Assembly: GCA_029261815.1 (NCBI GenBank)
Contig: JAJDAQ010000130.1
Span: 1 to 63,540, forward strand
Origin: Deltaproteobacteria bacterium
Lineage (GTDB): Bacteria; Myxococcota_A; UBA9160; UBA6930
Length of the DNA: 63,540 nucleotides
Direction of reading: 5' to 3'
In this document: piece after piece, positions 1 through 9,159 of the stretch
Layout of the letters: every line of letters starts with the position of its first letter
Position numbering within the stretch: the stretch's first letter is position 1
Notes under the pieces: model-generated
Databases searched by the model: none
Told to the model about the DNA's origin: nothing
Seen by the model: the letters and a program-made list of their open reading frames with translations, nothing else
Translations under genes and position numbers: made by a program

Positions 1-20
1 GATCCAGACAGGAGTTTCAC

Positions 21-845
21 CTAACTGCGGCGGCGAGCACGCTCCAGCGCATCGTTCGCGCTACCGTGGCACTCCTCGATGAGGCGTGCGGCCTCCTCCT
101 CGGAAATGTCTGCCAGGTTCGAGACGATCCGGACGGCACGGCCACGGAGCTTGCTCGACGCCGGCATCAGGTTCGTCATCTGGTTTCCCTCGACACGGCC
201 TAGCTTGACCATCACGGTCGTCGAGAGGAGATGAAGCACCATCTTCTGGGCGAGTCCGCCCTTCATCCGGGTCGATCCGGCGATCACTTCGGGGCCGACG
301 ATCGGCGCGATCGCGACTTCGGCGGCCTGACATAGGGGCGCGTCCGGGTCACAAGCAATGGCGATCCGACGCGCGCCCATTTCGCGTGCGGTTTCCAGAG
401 CAGCCACCGCGAAGGGTGTGCGGCCACTGGCCGACAGTGCCACCACGGCGTCGCCGGGAACGAGGTCCCGTTCGCGAAGAGCCGCGCGGGCCGCGTCACC
501 GTTGTCTTCAGCCCCCTCGATCGCTCGGGTAAGTGCGGCTTCGCCGCCAGCGATCACACCCTGCACCCGATCGCGCGGGTAGCCAAAGGTCGGCGGAATC
601 TCGGAGGCATCGAGCACGCCCATCCGACCGCTGGTGCCAGCCCCGACATTGAACCATCGACCACCACCCTTGAGGCACAGCGTGAGGATCTCGGCGGCCG
701 CCTCGACCTGGGGCAATACGGCGCCCACCGCGTCGAGCGCGCGCCGGTCCTCAGCGTGGATCGCGTCCAGGACTTCGCGGGTACTGCGCTTGTCGAGGTC
801 GCGCGTCGACTCCAGCACGGCCTCGGTGAGGGGTTCATTGGCCAT
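21..845 (-). CDS. murQ: N-acetylmuramic acid 6-phosphate etherase
   Basis: MurQ cleaves the D-lactyl ether of MurNAc-6-phosphate to give GlcNAc-6-phosphate and lactate during cytoplasmic recycling of peptidoglycan. The 274-residue product has the SIS-domain sugar-phosphate motif GAGTSGRMGVLDASE at residues 68-82, and Glu82 and Glu113 fall where E. coli MurQ has catalytic Glu83 and Glu114. It is about 25 residues shorter than E. coli MurQ, mostly at the C-terminus. No anhydro-MurNAc kinase gene lies next to it in the window, though its downstream side is cut by the window edge. It is transcribed divergently from mutS2. Confidence 0.95.
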   Translation of the reverse strand: MANEPLTEAVLESTRDLDKRSTREVLDAIHAEDRRALDAVGAVLPQVEAAAEILTLCLKGGGRWFNVGAGTSGRMGVLDASEIPPTFGYPRDRVQGVIAGGEAALTRAIEGAEDNGDAARAALRERDLVPGDAVVALSASGRTPFAVAALETAREMGARRIAIACDPDAPLCQAAEVAIAPIVGPEVIAGSTRMKGGLAQKMVLHLLSTTVMVKLGRVEGNQMTNLMPASSKLRGRAVRIVSNLADISEEEAARLIEECHGSANDALERARRRS

Positions 846-910
846 CGGTTACCCATCGGCGAAAGGGCCGCCCATCTGAAACCTCCGTCCACCGAGTCCG
901 GCTGAATCGT

Positions 911-916
911 TAGAAT
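911..916 (+). promoter_or_regulatory. putative -10 element (TAGAAT) for leaderless mutS2
   Basis: TAGAAT ends 6 bases before the mutS2 ATG. There is no Shine-Dalgarno, so a start site at or beside the A of ATG is inferred. No clear -35 is visible. Confidence 0.45.
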
Positions 917-922
917 GGGCCG

Positions 923-3298
923 ATGCCGTTCGAGGTCTCGGAAAAGAGCCTGGCGCGCCTCGAATGGCCCCAGGTCATTGCGCGCCTCGCCGGCCACGGC
1001 CGAACGCCGCGCGGCAAGGCCACACTCGCGGACACGGCGGCGCTATTCGCCGCCAGCGTCCCTGAAGCCCAGGAACTGCTCAACGAAACCACCGAGGCGC
1101 GTGCGATCCTCGACGCGGGCGACGTTCCGCCGCTGGACGGCATCCGAGATATCGACGCCTTCCTGCCGCGATTGCACAAGGATGGCCTGCTCGCCGGAAG
1201 CGAGCTGGTCGCGATCGGAGCGACGGCCCGGGCCTGCTCCGAGTGCGCTCACTTCCTCGCGAACCGCGCTGACGCGGCGCCCACACTCGCGAGCTTCGCC
1301 AGCGGCTTGGCCGACCTTTCCGGCCTCTCGACCGAGATCGACCGCGCGCTGGACCCGTCGGGCGATGTCCTGGACAGCGCCTCGCATGCGCTGGCCCAGG
1401 CGCGTCGGGACACGCACGAGATTGCGGGCCAGGTGCAGTCACGCATCGCCCGCTTCCTCAAGGACCCAGCTGTCCGTCCGATGCTCCAGGACGATTTCTT
1501 TACCGTGCGCGGAGATCGCTATGTCCTCCCGCTCAAGGCTGACTACAAGGGCCAGATGGAAGGCATCGTCCACGACGCGTCATCGAGCGGAACCACCTTG
1601 TTCGTGGAACCGCAAGCCGTCGTCGACCTCAACAACCGCTTGAAGCAAGCGGAACTCACCGTTGATCGAGAGACGCGTCGCGTACTGAAGCTCCTGTGCG
1701 AACAGGCCGCGCACTCGGCCGATGACCTGCGAACGTCAATCGCCGTGTTCGCGCGGATCGATGCCGCCTTCGCGCGCGGCCGCCTATCGATCGACATGGA
1801 AGCCACACCACCCGAACTTGTGGTCGGCGGATCGTTCTCGCTCCTCCAGATGCGCCATCCGTTGCTGCCTAAGCGCGAATCGGTCGCCAACGATATTGTG
1901 CTAGGCGATGGCTTTCGAATCCTCGTCGTCTCCGGCCCGAACGCGGGCGGAAAGACGGTGGCCATGAAGTGCGTGGCGCTGGCGGCACTCTTTGCCCGGG
2001 CAGGCCTGCACGTCCCAGCGCTTCCGGGTGCTCGGGTCGCCGCCGTGGATCGCGTACTCGCCGACATCGGCGACGAGCAGGATCTGCGCGAGAGCCTCTC
2101 CACGTTCTCGGCCCACATGGCGAACCTGGCCAACATCGTGTCGCGTGCTGACGGGCGTGCGCTCGTGGTCCTCGACGAAATCGGTGTCGGCACGGATCCG
2201 AGCGAAGGGGCGGCCCTGGCACAATCGATCCTCGAAGCCCTCGCGGACCGCGAAGCGCTCGTCGTGACGACCACGCACTACAACCTGCTGAAGGAAATGG
2301 CCGAGGTCGACGACCGATTCGAGAACGCCAGCGTCGAATTCGACGCCGAGAGCGGCGCTCCGACCTACCGACTGAAGCTGGGGGTAGCAGGATCCTCCAG
2401 CGCTACGGCCGTCGCCGCGCGAATGGGTATGCCGGCCGAAGTTCTCGATCGCGCGAACGCACTGCTCGAACGCGAGGACCGACGCCTCGATCGGATGTTG
2501 ACCGAGCTCTCGACCAGTCGGGCATCGCTCGAACGGGAGCGTGACGAAGCAAAGCGACTCCGAACCGAAAGCGAGGCTCACCGCGACGAGTACCGCACCA
2601 AGCTCGAACGCCTACAGGAAAGGCGTGACAAGCTCTTCGGTGAGATGCGCGCAGACCTCGATGTCGCCTTCAAGGAAGCGCATGGTGAAGTCGCGGGCGT
2701 GATCCGCGAGCTGCAACGCAAAGGAACGGCCCAAGATGCGGCGCGGGCACGAGAACGACTGCTGGCGCTGGAATCCCAGGCCCACGACGCCCAATCGGCG
2801 CAAGAAGCCAAGGAGCCGCCGGCGGCTCCAGTGCGACCGGTCGACTGGAACAAGGCGCGCCCGGGAGATGCCGTACAGGTCACCGGCGGACAGAGCGGCA
2901 AGCTAGTCACCCTCCCCGACCGACGCGGCCGGGTCAGCGTGCAGGTCGGCAGCGCGAAGCTGAGCGTCCGAGCGGACCAGATCCGGCGGGCCGACGCCGA
3001 AAGTGCGCCCGCAACACGCCGCCCGCCCCGTGTTCAAGCCGATGCGGCGCCCACAGCGGCAGCGCGCGTCGACCTACGCGGGCTCCGCGCGGACGAAGTC
3101 GAGGACCCGCTCGCTAAGGCGCTCGACGATGCGCTTCGGAGCGGCCGCGATCTTGTCGAGGTCATTCATGGGGTCGGAACCGGCGCGCTCCAGAAGGCGG
3201 TCCGGCGGATCCTCGTCCGACTCCCCCATGTCACGCGGCACGAACCAGCGCCGCCCGAGCAAGGCGGCGACGGCGTGACCCTGGCCTACCTCGCGTAG
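923..3298 (+). CDS. mutS2: MutS2 family ATPase/endonuclease
   Basis: The 791-residue protein has the MutS2 architecture: an N-terminal core and lever region, a MutS-type ATPase with Walker A GPNAGGKT at residues 338-345 and a Walker B segment ending LDEIG, a long charged coiled coil, and a C-terminal Smr domain from about residue 716 containing DLRG and HGVGTG. The family suppresses homologous recombination or acts in ribosome rescue, depending on the organism; it does not do MutL-dependent mismatch repair. Full length looks intact. The ATG at 923 has no Shine-Dalgarno but has a -10-like hexamer just upstream. It converges on the FAD enzyme gene with a 9-base gap. Confidence 0.95.
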   Translation: MPFEVSEKSLARLEWPQVIARLAGHGRTPRGKATLADTAALFAASVPEAQELLNETTEARAILDAGDVPPLDGIRDIDAFLPRLHKDGLLAGSELVAIGATARACSECAHFLANRADAAPTLASFASGLADLSGLSTEIDRALDPSGDVLDSASHALAQARRDTHEIAGQVQSRIARFLKDPAVRPMLQDDFFTVRGDRYVLPLKADYKGQMEGIVHDASSSGTTLFVEPQAVVDLNNRLKQAELTVDRETRRVLKLLCEQAAHSADDLRTSIAVFARIDAAFARGRLSIDMEATPPELVVGGSFSLLQMRHPLLPKRESVANDIVLGDGFRILVVSGPNAGGKTVAMKCVALAALFARAGLHVPALPGARVAAVDRVLADIGDEQDLRESLSTFSAHMANLANIVSRADGRALVVLDEIGVGTDPSEGAALAQSILEALADREALVVTTTHYNLLKEMAEVDDRFENASVEFDAESGAPTYRLKLGVAGSSSATAVAARMGMPAEVLDRANALLEREDRRLDRMLTELSTSRASLERERDEAKRLRTESEAHRDEYRTKLERLQERRDKLFGEMRADLDVAFKEAHGEVAGVIRELQRKGTAQDAARARERLLALESQAHDAQSAQEAKEPPAAPVRPVDWNKARPGDAVQVTGGQSGKLVTLPDRRGRVSVQVGSAKLSVRADQIRRADAESAPATRRPPRVQADAAPTAAARVDLRGLRADEVEDPLAKALDDALRSGRDLVEVIHGVGTGALQKAVRRILVRLPHVTRHEPAPPEQGGDGVTLAYLA

Positions 3299-3307
3299 GG
3301 CCCGGGC

Positions 3308-4675
3308 CTAACGCAGCGCTTCAATGGCGCGCGCAGCGGCTCGGTTTCCGGCCGTTACCGCCCCTTGGAGCGTCGGCGCGACTAGCTGGTCGCCAGCGTG
3401 AAACAGCCGTCTTCCCTGTGCGGTCCGATCGGCCTCGACCCGCATGAGGCTCGAGACCGCGCGGAAGCGCCCGACATCGAACCGCGGGAACGCGGCGCGA
3501 TGGCGTCTCAGTGTGACGAAGCGGATCTGCGGCTTCCCGAAGAGCCGTTCCACGACGTCTACCAGCGCCTTCTCCACGACCTCGTCGGCGGCTTCCAGAT
3601 GCGCCCGGCTCCAGTCCGCGCGACCGACCACGGTCGCCAGCGTCGTCCCTTCGGGCGCAGCCGCGAAGGGCGCGCCGGGCTCGAGTGCGATGACGGCGGC
3701 CGCCATCCCCTCGACAGCGGGCACGCGGATCCGGGTTGCCTTGCGCACGAGTTCGCCCTCGACCGCGAGCGAGGCCACGATGGCCGGATCGGTTCGGCCC
3801 GCGGCCAGGACATCGCGCTCGGCCGGAACCAGCGCCGTATCCAGGACCTTCGCCGCGGTACGCGAAGGCAGCGCGGAAACCACGGCATCCGCCTGGATCT
3901 CGCGTTCGCTTCCCGCTCGCGCAACGGTGAGCCAGAATCCATCTGTCGTTGATTCGACCGCCGCGACTTCGGTTTCTAGTTCGACCGGCAGCTGGGACGC
4001 CAGGGCTTCGGCCAATCCGCCGACCCCGCCACGCAGCGCGCCTTCTGGCGCGAACGCCCGCTGCACCTGGTGGAGCAAGAAGAGTTGTCGACTCGCCTGG
4101 TGGACGTCGGCACCCCCGACATCGGCCGCGATATACGGCTCTACCCAACGGTCCAGAACCGTCGATCCGAAATAGGTTCGGATGTAGTCGGCGATACTCC
4201 GGTCATCCATCCGCGTCGCGTTCTCGGGCACGTCCGGTGTCAGGAGATCCTCGAACTTGCGGATGAGCCGGCCAAGACGATGCAGGCGCATTCCCTGACG
4301 CCAGCTCACGCCCGGAATGCTTCGGACGCCCTGCGTCCCCGTCGGCTGGATGTCGTCGACCGCCCCCGCCCGTACCTGGCCAAGCCGCATCGGCTTCAGC
4401 GGAAGCAGCGTATCCGCCAGACCCGCGGCCTCGACCAATGCAAGGAGTTGCCGGTCCCGCGCACTCACCCAGTAGGGGGCGGATTCAATGCAGAAGCCGT
4501 CGCGACTGTCGGTCGTGGCACGCCCGCCGACGCGGTGCCCACGTTCGAAAACGGTGACCCGGAAGCCCTGGGATTGCAGCGCATGAGCGGCTGCCAAGCC
4601 CGAAAGCCCTCCCCCGAGCACCGCAACATGCGGGCCGCCCGGATTCATCTGCGGCCGTTCCGATGCTTCGCTCAT
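3308..4675 (-). CDS. FAD-dependent amine oxidase family protein (protoporphyrinogen oxidase-like)
   Basis: A 455-residue flavoprotein with an N-terminal dinucleotide fold (GGGLSGLAAAHAL at residues 21-33, acidic FAD-ribose ligand Glu44, then HRVGGRA). The remainder, with an aromatic/hydrophobic substrate domain and a C-terminal FAD closing segment (HAGDQLVAPTLQGAV), resembles HemG/HemY-type protoporphyrinogen oxidases and carotenoid/amine oxidases. No other heme or carotenoid gene is nearby, so the substrate is unknown. A GGAGG lies upstream of the ATG. It is divergent from the ECF sigma operon. Confidence 0.75.
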   Translation of the reverse strand: MSEASERPQMNPGGPHVAVLGGGLSGLAAAHALQSQGFRVTVFERGHRVGGRATTDSRDGFCIESAPYWVSARDRQLLALVEAAGLADTLLPLKPMRLGQVRAGAVDDIQPTGTQGVRSIPGVSWRQGMRLHRLGRLIRKFEDLLTPDVPENATRMDDRSIADYIRTYFGSTVLDRWVEPYIAADVGGADVHQASRQLFLLHQVQRAFAPEGALRGGVGGLAEALASQLPVELETEVAAVESTTDGFWLTVARAGSEREIQADAVVSALPSRTAAKVLDTALVPAERDVLAAGRTDPAIVASLAVEGELVRKATRIRVPAVEGMAAAVIALEPGAPFAAAPEGTTLATVVGRADWSRAHLEAADEVVEKALVDVVERLFGKPQIRFVTLRRHRAAFPRFDVGRFRAVSSLMRVEADRTAQGRRLFHAGDQLVAPTLQGAVTAGNRAAARAIEALR

Positions 4676-4902
4676 GGTCCCCGACCTCCTCCGGCGCGTG
4701 CTGGCTGCCGGCGTGGCGCCCGCAGGGGTGCCCGGAACGGCCGGTTATAGCCCTTGCCCAGGGCTCCCGCCGCTCACCCGCGACCGGCCGCGAAATCGAT
4801 GAGCAGGATGAACCCGGGTGCCAGACGTCTCGTACCACCCGCAATCTCCGGGATCACCCGGACGCAAGCGAGGAATGCAGCGGTTGGCAGCACAGGCTCT
4901 GA

Positions 4903-4908
4903 TACCGT
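4903..4908 (+). promoter_or_regulatory. putative -10 element (TACCGT) for the ECF sigma operon
   Basis: TACCGT lies 8 bases before the GTG chosen for the ECF sigma gene. No ribosome binding site is present. The rest of the divergent gap from 4676 holds no recognisable gene. Confidence 0.3.
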
Positions 4909-4916
4909 CGCTTCCC

Positions 4917-5453
4917 GTGGAAACGGACGAAGACCTCATGGTCCAGCTACAAGCGGGTCAAGAAGACGCGCTCTCGGCGCTGATGAATCGTTGGCGGGCG
5001 CCGCTCTACAGTTTCCTCAACCGGCGCGTCGGTGATGCTGCCGATGATGTATTCCAGGAGAGCTGGATCCGTGTCGTCCGGGCGCGAGACCGCTTCGACC
5101 CCAAGCGGAAGTTCTCGACCTGGCTCTTCCAGATTGCCAACAACCTGTGCCGTGATCGCTGGCGACGGCTGTCCTCGCGAGGTCGCGCGCTCGAGGCCTT
5201 CAAGCGCGAACGCGTGGCGACCCACGTGCCGGATGAGGCCCCGGAGTTCCGTGACACGGACCCGATGCGCGAGCGCGTGTTGTCGCTTCCCGAGAAGCAG
5301 CGCGAAGTCCTGATCCTCCGTTACTACGAAGACCGATCGGAAGCCGAGATCGCCGAGATCCTCGGGATTCCGAAGGGCACCGTGAAAAGCCGCATGCACA
5401 CGGCCGTCCGTTCATTGCGCGAGACCCTCGCGGCCGAAGGAGATACCGAATGA
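4917..5453 (+). CDS. RNA polymerase ECF-type sigma factor (RpoE-like)
   Basis: Sigma-70 region 2 (DDVFQESWIRVVRARDRF, then FSTWLFQIANNLCRDRWRR) and region 4 (LPEKQREVLILRYYED, then IAEILGIPKGTVKSRMH) are joined by a short linker, as in ECF sigma factors. The open frame extends upstream to GTG 4818, with ATG 4875 and GTG 4917 as other starts. GTG 4917 begins just before conserved region 2.1 and has a -10-like hexamer 8 bases upstream, giving 178 residues. The TGA overlaps the next ATG (ATGA), and a small membrane protein and a PspC protein follow, which suggests an envelope-stress regulon. The target promoters are unknown. Confidence 0.88.
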   Translation: METDEDLMVQLQAGQEDALSALMNRWRAPLYSFLNRRVGDAADDVFQESWIRVVRARDRFDPKRKFSTWLFQIANNLCRDRWRRLSSRGRALEAFKRERVATHVPDEAPEFRDTDPMRERVLSLPEKQREVLILRYYEDRSEAEIAEILGIPKGTVKSRMHTAVRSLRETLAAEGDTE

Positions 5454-5887
5454 CGAGTGATCGCCGCGACGAAGAGATCCGCCGCGCGCTCGAAGCCATC
5501 GCGCCCGCCCTCGACCGATTCGAGGTCCCTACGGATGCACCCGACGCGCTCGTCGAGCACACGATGCGTCGCGCGCGCGGGCCACTGCTCGCGCCGGCAC
5601 GGCTCCCGCATGAGTCGGCGAGCTTGCTGCCGAGCGGATTCGGGCGCGAACTCGCGCGCTTGCTCGCCGTCACGACGCCGGTCGCGATCGCGAGCGCGCT
5701 GTCAGCCGTCTTCTTCTGGGAGCAACTTCCGGGGCTCCTCGGCGCACTTCTTCCGGCCTCGATTGCCACTGGCGCCACCGGCGCCTGGGCCCTCGGCGCC
5801 GCCACCCTGGCTTCATTGACCTACGGCTCCCTGCCGTTCTTTGCCCACCACCGGGCGATATCCAAGCTCGAGGAGGTTCCCTCATGA
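5450..5887 (+). CDS. small membrane protein, possible anti-sigma factor
   Basis: The 145-residue protein is translationally coupled to the ECF sigma gene (ATGA). It has a charged cytoplasmic N-terminus of about 65 residues and two hydrophobic segments around residues 68-130. Position and topology fit an anti-sigma factor that holds the sigma factor at the membrane. No zinc-binding HxxxCxxC anti-sigma motif is present, so the role is inferred from context only. Confidence 0.6.
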   Translation: MTSDRRDEEIRRALEAIAPALDRFEVPTDAPDALVEHTMRRARGPLLAPARLPHESASLLPSGFGRELARLLAVTTPVAIASALSAVFFWEQLPGLLGALLPASIATGATGAWALGAATLASLTYGSLPFFAHHRAISKLEEVPS

Positions 5888-6228
5888 CTGGCAACCCGAC
5901 CAAGCTCTGTCCCTACTGCGCGGAAGAGGTCCGCTCTGCGGCGATCAAGTGTCGCTTCTGCGGCTCGAACCTCGGCACGCGTAAGGTCTCGTTCGGCGAC
6001 TGGACGCGAAGCTCTCGCGACCGGATGATCGCCGGCGTCTGCGGCGGTCTTGCACAGGAGTTTGGCGTCCCGACCACGGTCGTCCGCCTTGCCTTCTTCC
6101 TCTCGATGTTCTTCTCGGGCGGCATCGGCGCAATCATCTACGTCGTTCTGTGGGCCGTGATGCCGCAGGAGGACTGGGCAGACGAACTCGACGAGTTCGA
6201 TCCGGAACGAGAGTTCCGTGAGCGCTGA
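5884..6228 (+). CDS. zinc-ribbon PspC-domain membrane protein
   Basis: The 114-residue product starts with a four-cysteine zinc ribbon (Cys9, Cys12, Cys23, Cys26: CPYC and CRFC). A PspC domain follows (DRMIAGVCGGLAQEFG, then a hydrophobic segment and VLWAVMPQED), with an acidic tail. PspC proteins sense or transmit envelope stress. The start overlaps the preceding stop (ATGA), so sigma factor, membrane protein and PspC form one coupled operon. The ribbon may mediate protein contact; that is inference. Confidence 0.85.
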   Translation: MTGNPTKLCPYCAEEVRSAAIKCRFCGSNLGTRKVSFGDWTRSSRDRMIAGVCGGLAQEFGVPTTVVRLAFFLSMFFSGGIGAIIYVVLWAVMPQEDWADELDEFDPEREFRER

Positions 6229-6253
6229 CACTCGCCCCTGCCCTTCCGTCTGT

Positions 6254-6259
6254 TAGGAT
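6254..6259 (+). promoter_or_regulatory. putative -10 element (TAGGAT) before the 69-residue gene
   Basis: TAGGAT lies 7 bases before the ATG at 6267, with no ribosome binding site between. It may let the small gene be transcribed separately from the sigma operon. Confidence 0.4.
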
Positions 6260-6266
6260 CCCGGCG

Positions 6267-6476
6267 ATGCAAAAACTCGTCACCCTCTTTCTCTCCGACG
6301 ACGACGACGACGACATGGACGTGCAGGAGCACCTCGAGGAGTACCTCGATGATGGCTGGACGGTCCAATCGATGACGCCGCTGGGCGCTGGCGCCGGCTA
6401 TGGCGCTGGTGGAGAGAGCGACGCCGAAGGCCACTGCTATGTGGCCGGATGGCTCGCCGTCGTTCTCGAGAAGTAG
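6267..6476 (+). CDS. 69-residue acidic hypothetical protein
   Basis: A short protein with a run of six aspartates at residues 11-16, followed by HLEEYLDDGWTVQSMTPLG, a glycine-rich turn and a C-terminal hydrophobic strand (GWLAVVLEK). The strand-helix-strand pattern with GWxVxSxTPxG resembles small DUF4177-type proteins of unknown function. It is not a shadow of a longer frame and has its own -10-like hexamer. Confidence 0.65.
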   Translation: MQKLVTLFLSDDDDDDMDVQEHLEEYLDDGWTVQSMTPLGAGAGYGAGGESDAEGHCYVAGWLAVVLEK

Positions 6477-6501
6477 CGCCCGGCGCGGCGTTGTCGCCGT
6501 G

Positions 6502-9159
6502 TCATCCGCGCGCCGTCGGCGTTTCTTCGAGGCGCTGCCGTAGGATTTCGAGTTCGCGGAGTACGTCGTGCAGATTGTCGAATGCGGCGAACGGCACGCC
6601 TTGCTGTGCGAGTTCTTCCGCTAGCGAGTCCTTGGCGAACACGACATCGGCCGCGCGCGCGCCGCATAGGTCCGACACCCGCCCGTTTCCGATGTGGACG
6701 ACGGTCGCCTCGGGATGTATCGCACGCAGATCGCGGATGCGAGCGGCCTTGCAGACCCCGGTGCCGCATCCACAGGTCGGGTCAGGAGACCCCGGCGCGA
6801 GCCGCCAATGATCGTCCTCGTACCAGAGATGATTCGCCTCGTAGGCAAAGCGGATGCCGTGGAGTTCCTGGAGACGGTTGAGGTTCCGACCGAACCCGTC
6901 CGACAGTACCCGGAAGGGAACGCGGTGCGCGGCGCACCAGCCAACGAGTTCTGCGGCACCCGGCATCGGCTCGACCGTCTTCAGGAATGCGTCGACGACC
7001 TGCTCGGCCAGCGGCATCCCGTCGAGCAGTTCCATGTTGTACGACCACGGCGTGAACTCGCCGGCCTCCAGTCGGGGCCAGAGTTCCTTGCGCCGTTCCG
7101 CCGCATGGCTCATGGCCAGCGTCGAACCCACATCCTGAACCGCGAATGTGCCGTCGTAGTCGCACATCACCGCGAGCCGCACGGGTGCCGTCGCGCGCAC
7201 GAGGGTGCTCGTGTGAGCGGGGAGCTTCGCGCGCAAGGTCCCGTCGTTTCGAGGCTCCGGATCCTGTGTTCCCAGAAGCGGCTCAGGCGGAAGCGGGCCC
7301 GGCGAACCGAGTGCATCCAGTAGCGACATCTCCAGCACTGCTGCTTCGTCTCGTCGGTTCGCCAGGAGCGCTGCATGGGCCGACGGCGTTCGCGCGATGA
7401 GCCCGCGCGGGCCCGCCTCGTCGAGCAAACCGACCGCCCTTGCGGTTCCAACCGCTGCAGCCGCGTCGACGTCGCGCGCGATGTGCTCGACCTCGCGAAA
7501 GAGTGCCGTCTCCTCGGCGCCAAGGGCGGAGACGTCGTCGGAGACCAGGATCATCCCACCGCTGGCCGCGACCCCGGCCGCGAGCGTTCGGACTTCATCA
7601 GGAGACAATTCGGTATCGCGGTGACGGAGCAGCAGACAGTCGGGATCGTTGAGCCAGAGTCGCCGGTGCATCCATGCACGACCGAACACGCCCTGCAGTG
7701 CGTTGTCTACCGAGGGCTGCGTGGCTTCGATGCCGGCCACCGCGCCGCGAACGCTCCAGTACGGCGCCGTATCGGCGCCGATGCGCATCCCGTCGACGAG
7801 ACCGACAGCCGGGCCCATCGGGCAGCCACATCCCAGCAGGAACGCGTCATCGCCGGCGCCGTCGCGGATTGCCGCGAGTCCCTTCCGCAGACGGGCCGCC
7901 CGTGTCACGCTCGGATCATGCGCGTCTGCCTGCATCGCGGCCGTGTAGAGGAAATCGTGCTTCTGGTACTGGAAGCCCATGCCGGCCAGTGCTGCAGCCG
8001 TTCGCATCAGGTGCCGCTGGACGTCCTCGCGCGAGGTATCAAGGACATAGACGTTGCCATCTGCGGCCCAGTCCCGGTGCAGGAGCCCGCGATGAAGCGC
8101 GTCGCCCTGTCGCAGCAGCCATTCAGGGCGCGTGTCGAACAGGCGGCTCTCCCGAACCACACAGAATGGCGCGGTCCAGATCCCGGGGCGAAAACCGGCA
8201 GCGCGGATCTCCTGCGCAAGCGGCGGCAATCCGCGGGGAAATTTCTCGTTGGTCTCGAGCCAGTCCCCAATGGCGCGCTGGTACCCGTCATCGAGCTGCA
8301 CCACATCGACTGGAATCTCCGCGCGTCGCGCCGAGAGGGCCTCGAGGTTTCGCAACAGATCGTCTTCGGTCACCGCGTGGAAGTACTGGTACCAACTGCA
8401 CCATCCGACCTGGAACTGCCCGCCGGTTCTTGCCCCGTTCGCCCGTCCCAGCTCCTCCGCATAGCGTTCGAGCATCGCGTTCGGCGAGGTCCCGAGGGCG
8501 ACCCGGATGCGCTCGAAGTCCAGCTGTTCCCCCGCCGCGAGCGGAACGTCGAGACGAATCTCGACCTCGACCCGCACGCCCTCTTCTTCGCGGCGCCAGT
8601 AGACCAGGCTCGTACCGACGCCGCGTTCGATGACGCCGGCGAGGCAAGCACGGCCTTCGCCGTCTTCGGCCACCGAGATCATCGACGACTCATGCCATTC
8701 GCCGCGATCCTCCGGAGAGGCGCCGAGCGCGTGGTGCAGGCCGCGCAACCACGGGCCGCCATCGAATGGTGCATCGCCACCAGGCAGGACCGCGGCCCCT
8801 TCGGTCAAGGACCAGGACTGCCAGCCGTGGCGCAAGAAGCGGGTGTCGCCGCGCGCTTCCCGCCAACGAAAACCGACGACCAGGGACGCGACGTAGAGGG
8901 GCGCTTCCGAGCGGTTCCGAACCACGACGTCGAGGCTCGCTTCGTCGCCATCGATGTCGAGCGCACTCGCGAGTTCGAACGGGCCGAAGCGTTGGCGTCC
9001 GGCCGCGAGCGGTCCCTCTGCGAGGGGGAGTGGTAGCGGTCCGAGCGCGCCGTGCTCGCTACGTTGCGGCGGGACCTCGCCCGAATAGCGCAGGCCGAGG
9101 CGGACCGGTTCAAGACGCCCTGCATGTTCGTGACGGGCCACCGAGGGAGCAGGGCTCAT
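6502..9159 (-). CDS. GH36 alpha-galactosidase-like domain fused to an MtnX-type HAD phosphatase
   Basis: Counted from the ATG at 9159 the protein has 885 residues. The first ~650 form a GH36/melibiase-like glycosidase: beta-sandwich, barrel with VDVVQLDDGY, nucleophile motif KHD (Asp402) and likely acid/base Asp463 in RIGADTAP. The last ~220 are a HAD phosphatase with DYDGT (Asp667), LSDGFG and HIGNGRVSD, like the MtnX family of 2,3-diketo-5-methylthiopentyl phosphate phosphatases. The frame is open from 9225, but that start would lie inside the divergent neighbour. There is no signal peptide, so a cytoplasmic enzyme acting on a galactoside or a sugar phosphate is likely. The pairing of domains is unusual. 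Confidence 0.85.
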   Translation of the reverse strand: MSPAPSVARHEHAGRLEPVRLGLRYSGEVPPQRSEHGALGPLPLPLAEGPLAAGRQRFGPFELASALDIDGDEASLDVVVRNRSEAPLYVASLVVGFRWREARGDTRFLRHGWQSWSLTEGAAVLPGGDAPFDGGPWLRGLHHALGASPEDRGEWHESSMISVAEDGEGRACLAGVIERGVGTSLVYWRREEEGVRVEVEIRLDVPLAAGEQLDFERIRVALGTSPNAMLERYAEELGRANGARTGGQFQVGWCSWYQYFHAVTEDDLLRNLEALSARRAEIPVDVVQLDDGYQRAIGDWLETNEKFPRGLPPLAQEIRAAGFRPGIWTAPFCVVRESRLFDTRPEWLLRQGDALHRGLLHRDWAADGNVYVLDTSREDVQRHLMRTAAALAGMGFQYQKHDFLYTAAMQADAHDPSVTRAARLRKGLAAIRDGAGDDAFLLGCGCPMGPAVGLVDGMRIGADTAPYWSVRGAVAGIEATQPSVDNALQGVFGRAWMHRRLWLNDPDCLLLRHRDTELSPDEVRTLAAGVAASGGMILVSDDVSALGAEETALFREVEHIARDVDAAAAVGTARAVGLLDEAGPRGLIARTPSAHAALLANRRDEAAVLEMSLLDALGSPGPLPPEPLLGTQDPEPRNDGTLRAKLPAHTSTLVRATAPVRLAVMCDYDGTFAVQDVGSTLAMSHAAERRKELWPRLEAGEFTPWSYNMELLDGMPLAEQVVDAFLKTVEPMPGAAELVGWCAAHRVPFRVLSDGFGRNLNRLQELHGIRFAYEANHLWYEDDHWRLAPGSPDPTCGCGTGVCKAARIRDLRAIHPEATVVHIGNGRVSDLCGARAADVVFAKDSLAEELAQQGVPFAAFDNLHDVLRELEILRQRLEETPTARG

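Noticed and set aside
7375..9036. 553-codon open frame antisense to the GH36-HAD gene
   Set aside because: It is a shadow produced by GC-rich third positions; composition is Arg/Ala/Pro-like and the opposite strand encodes clear motifs.
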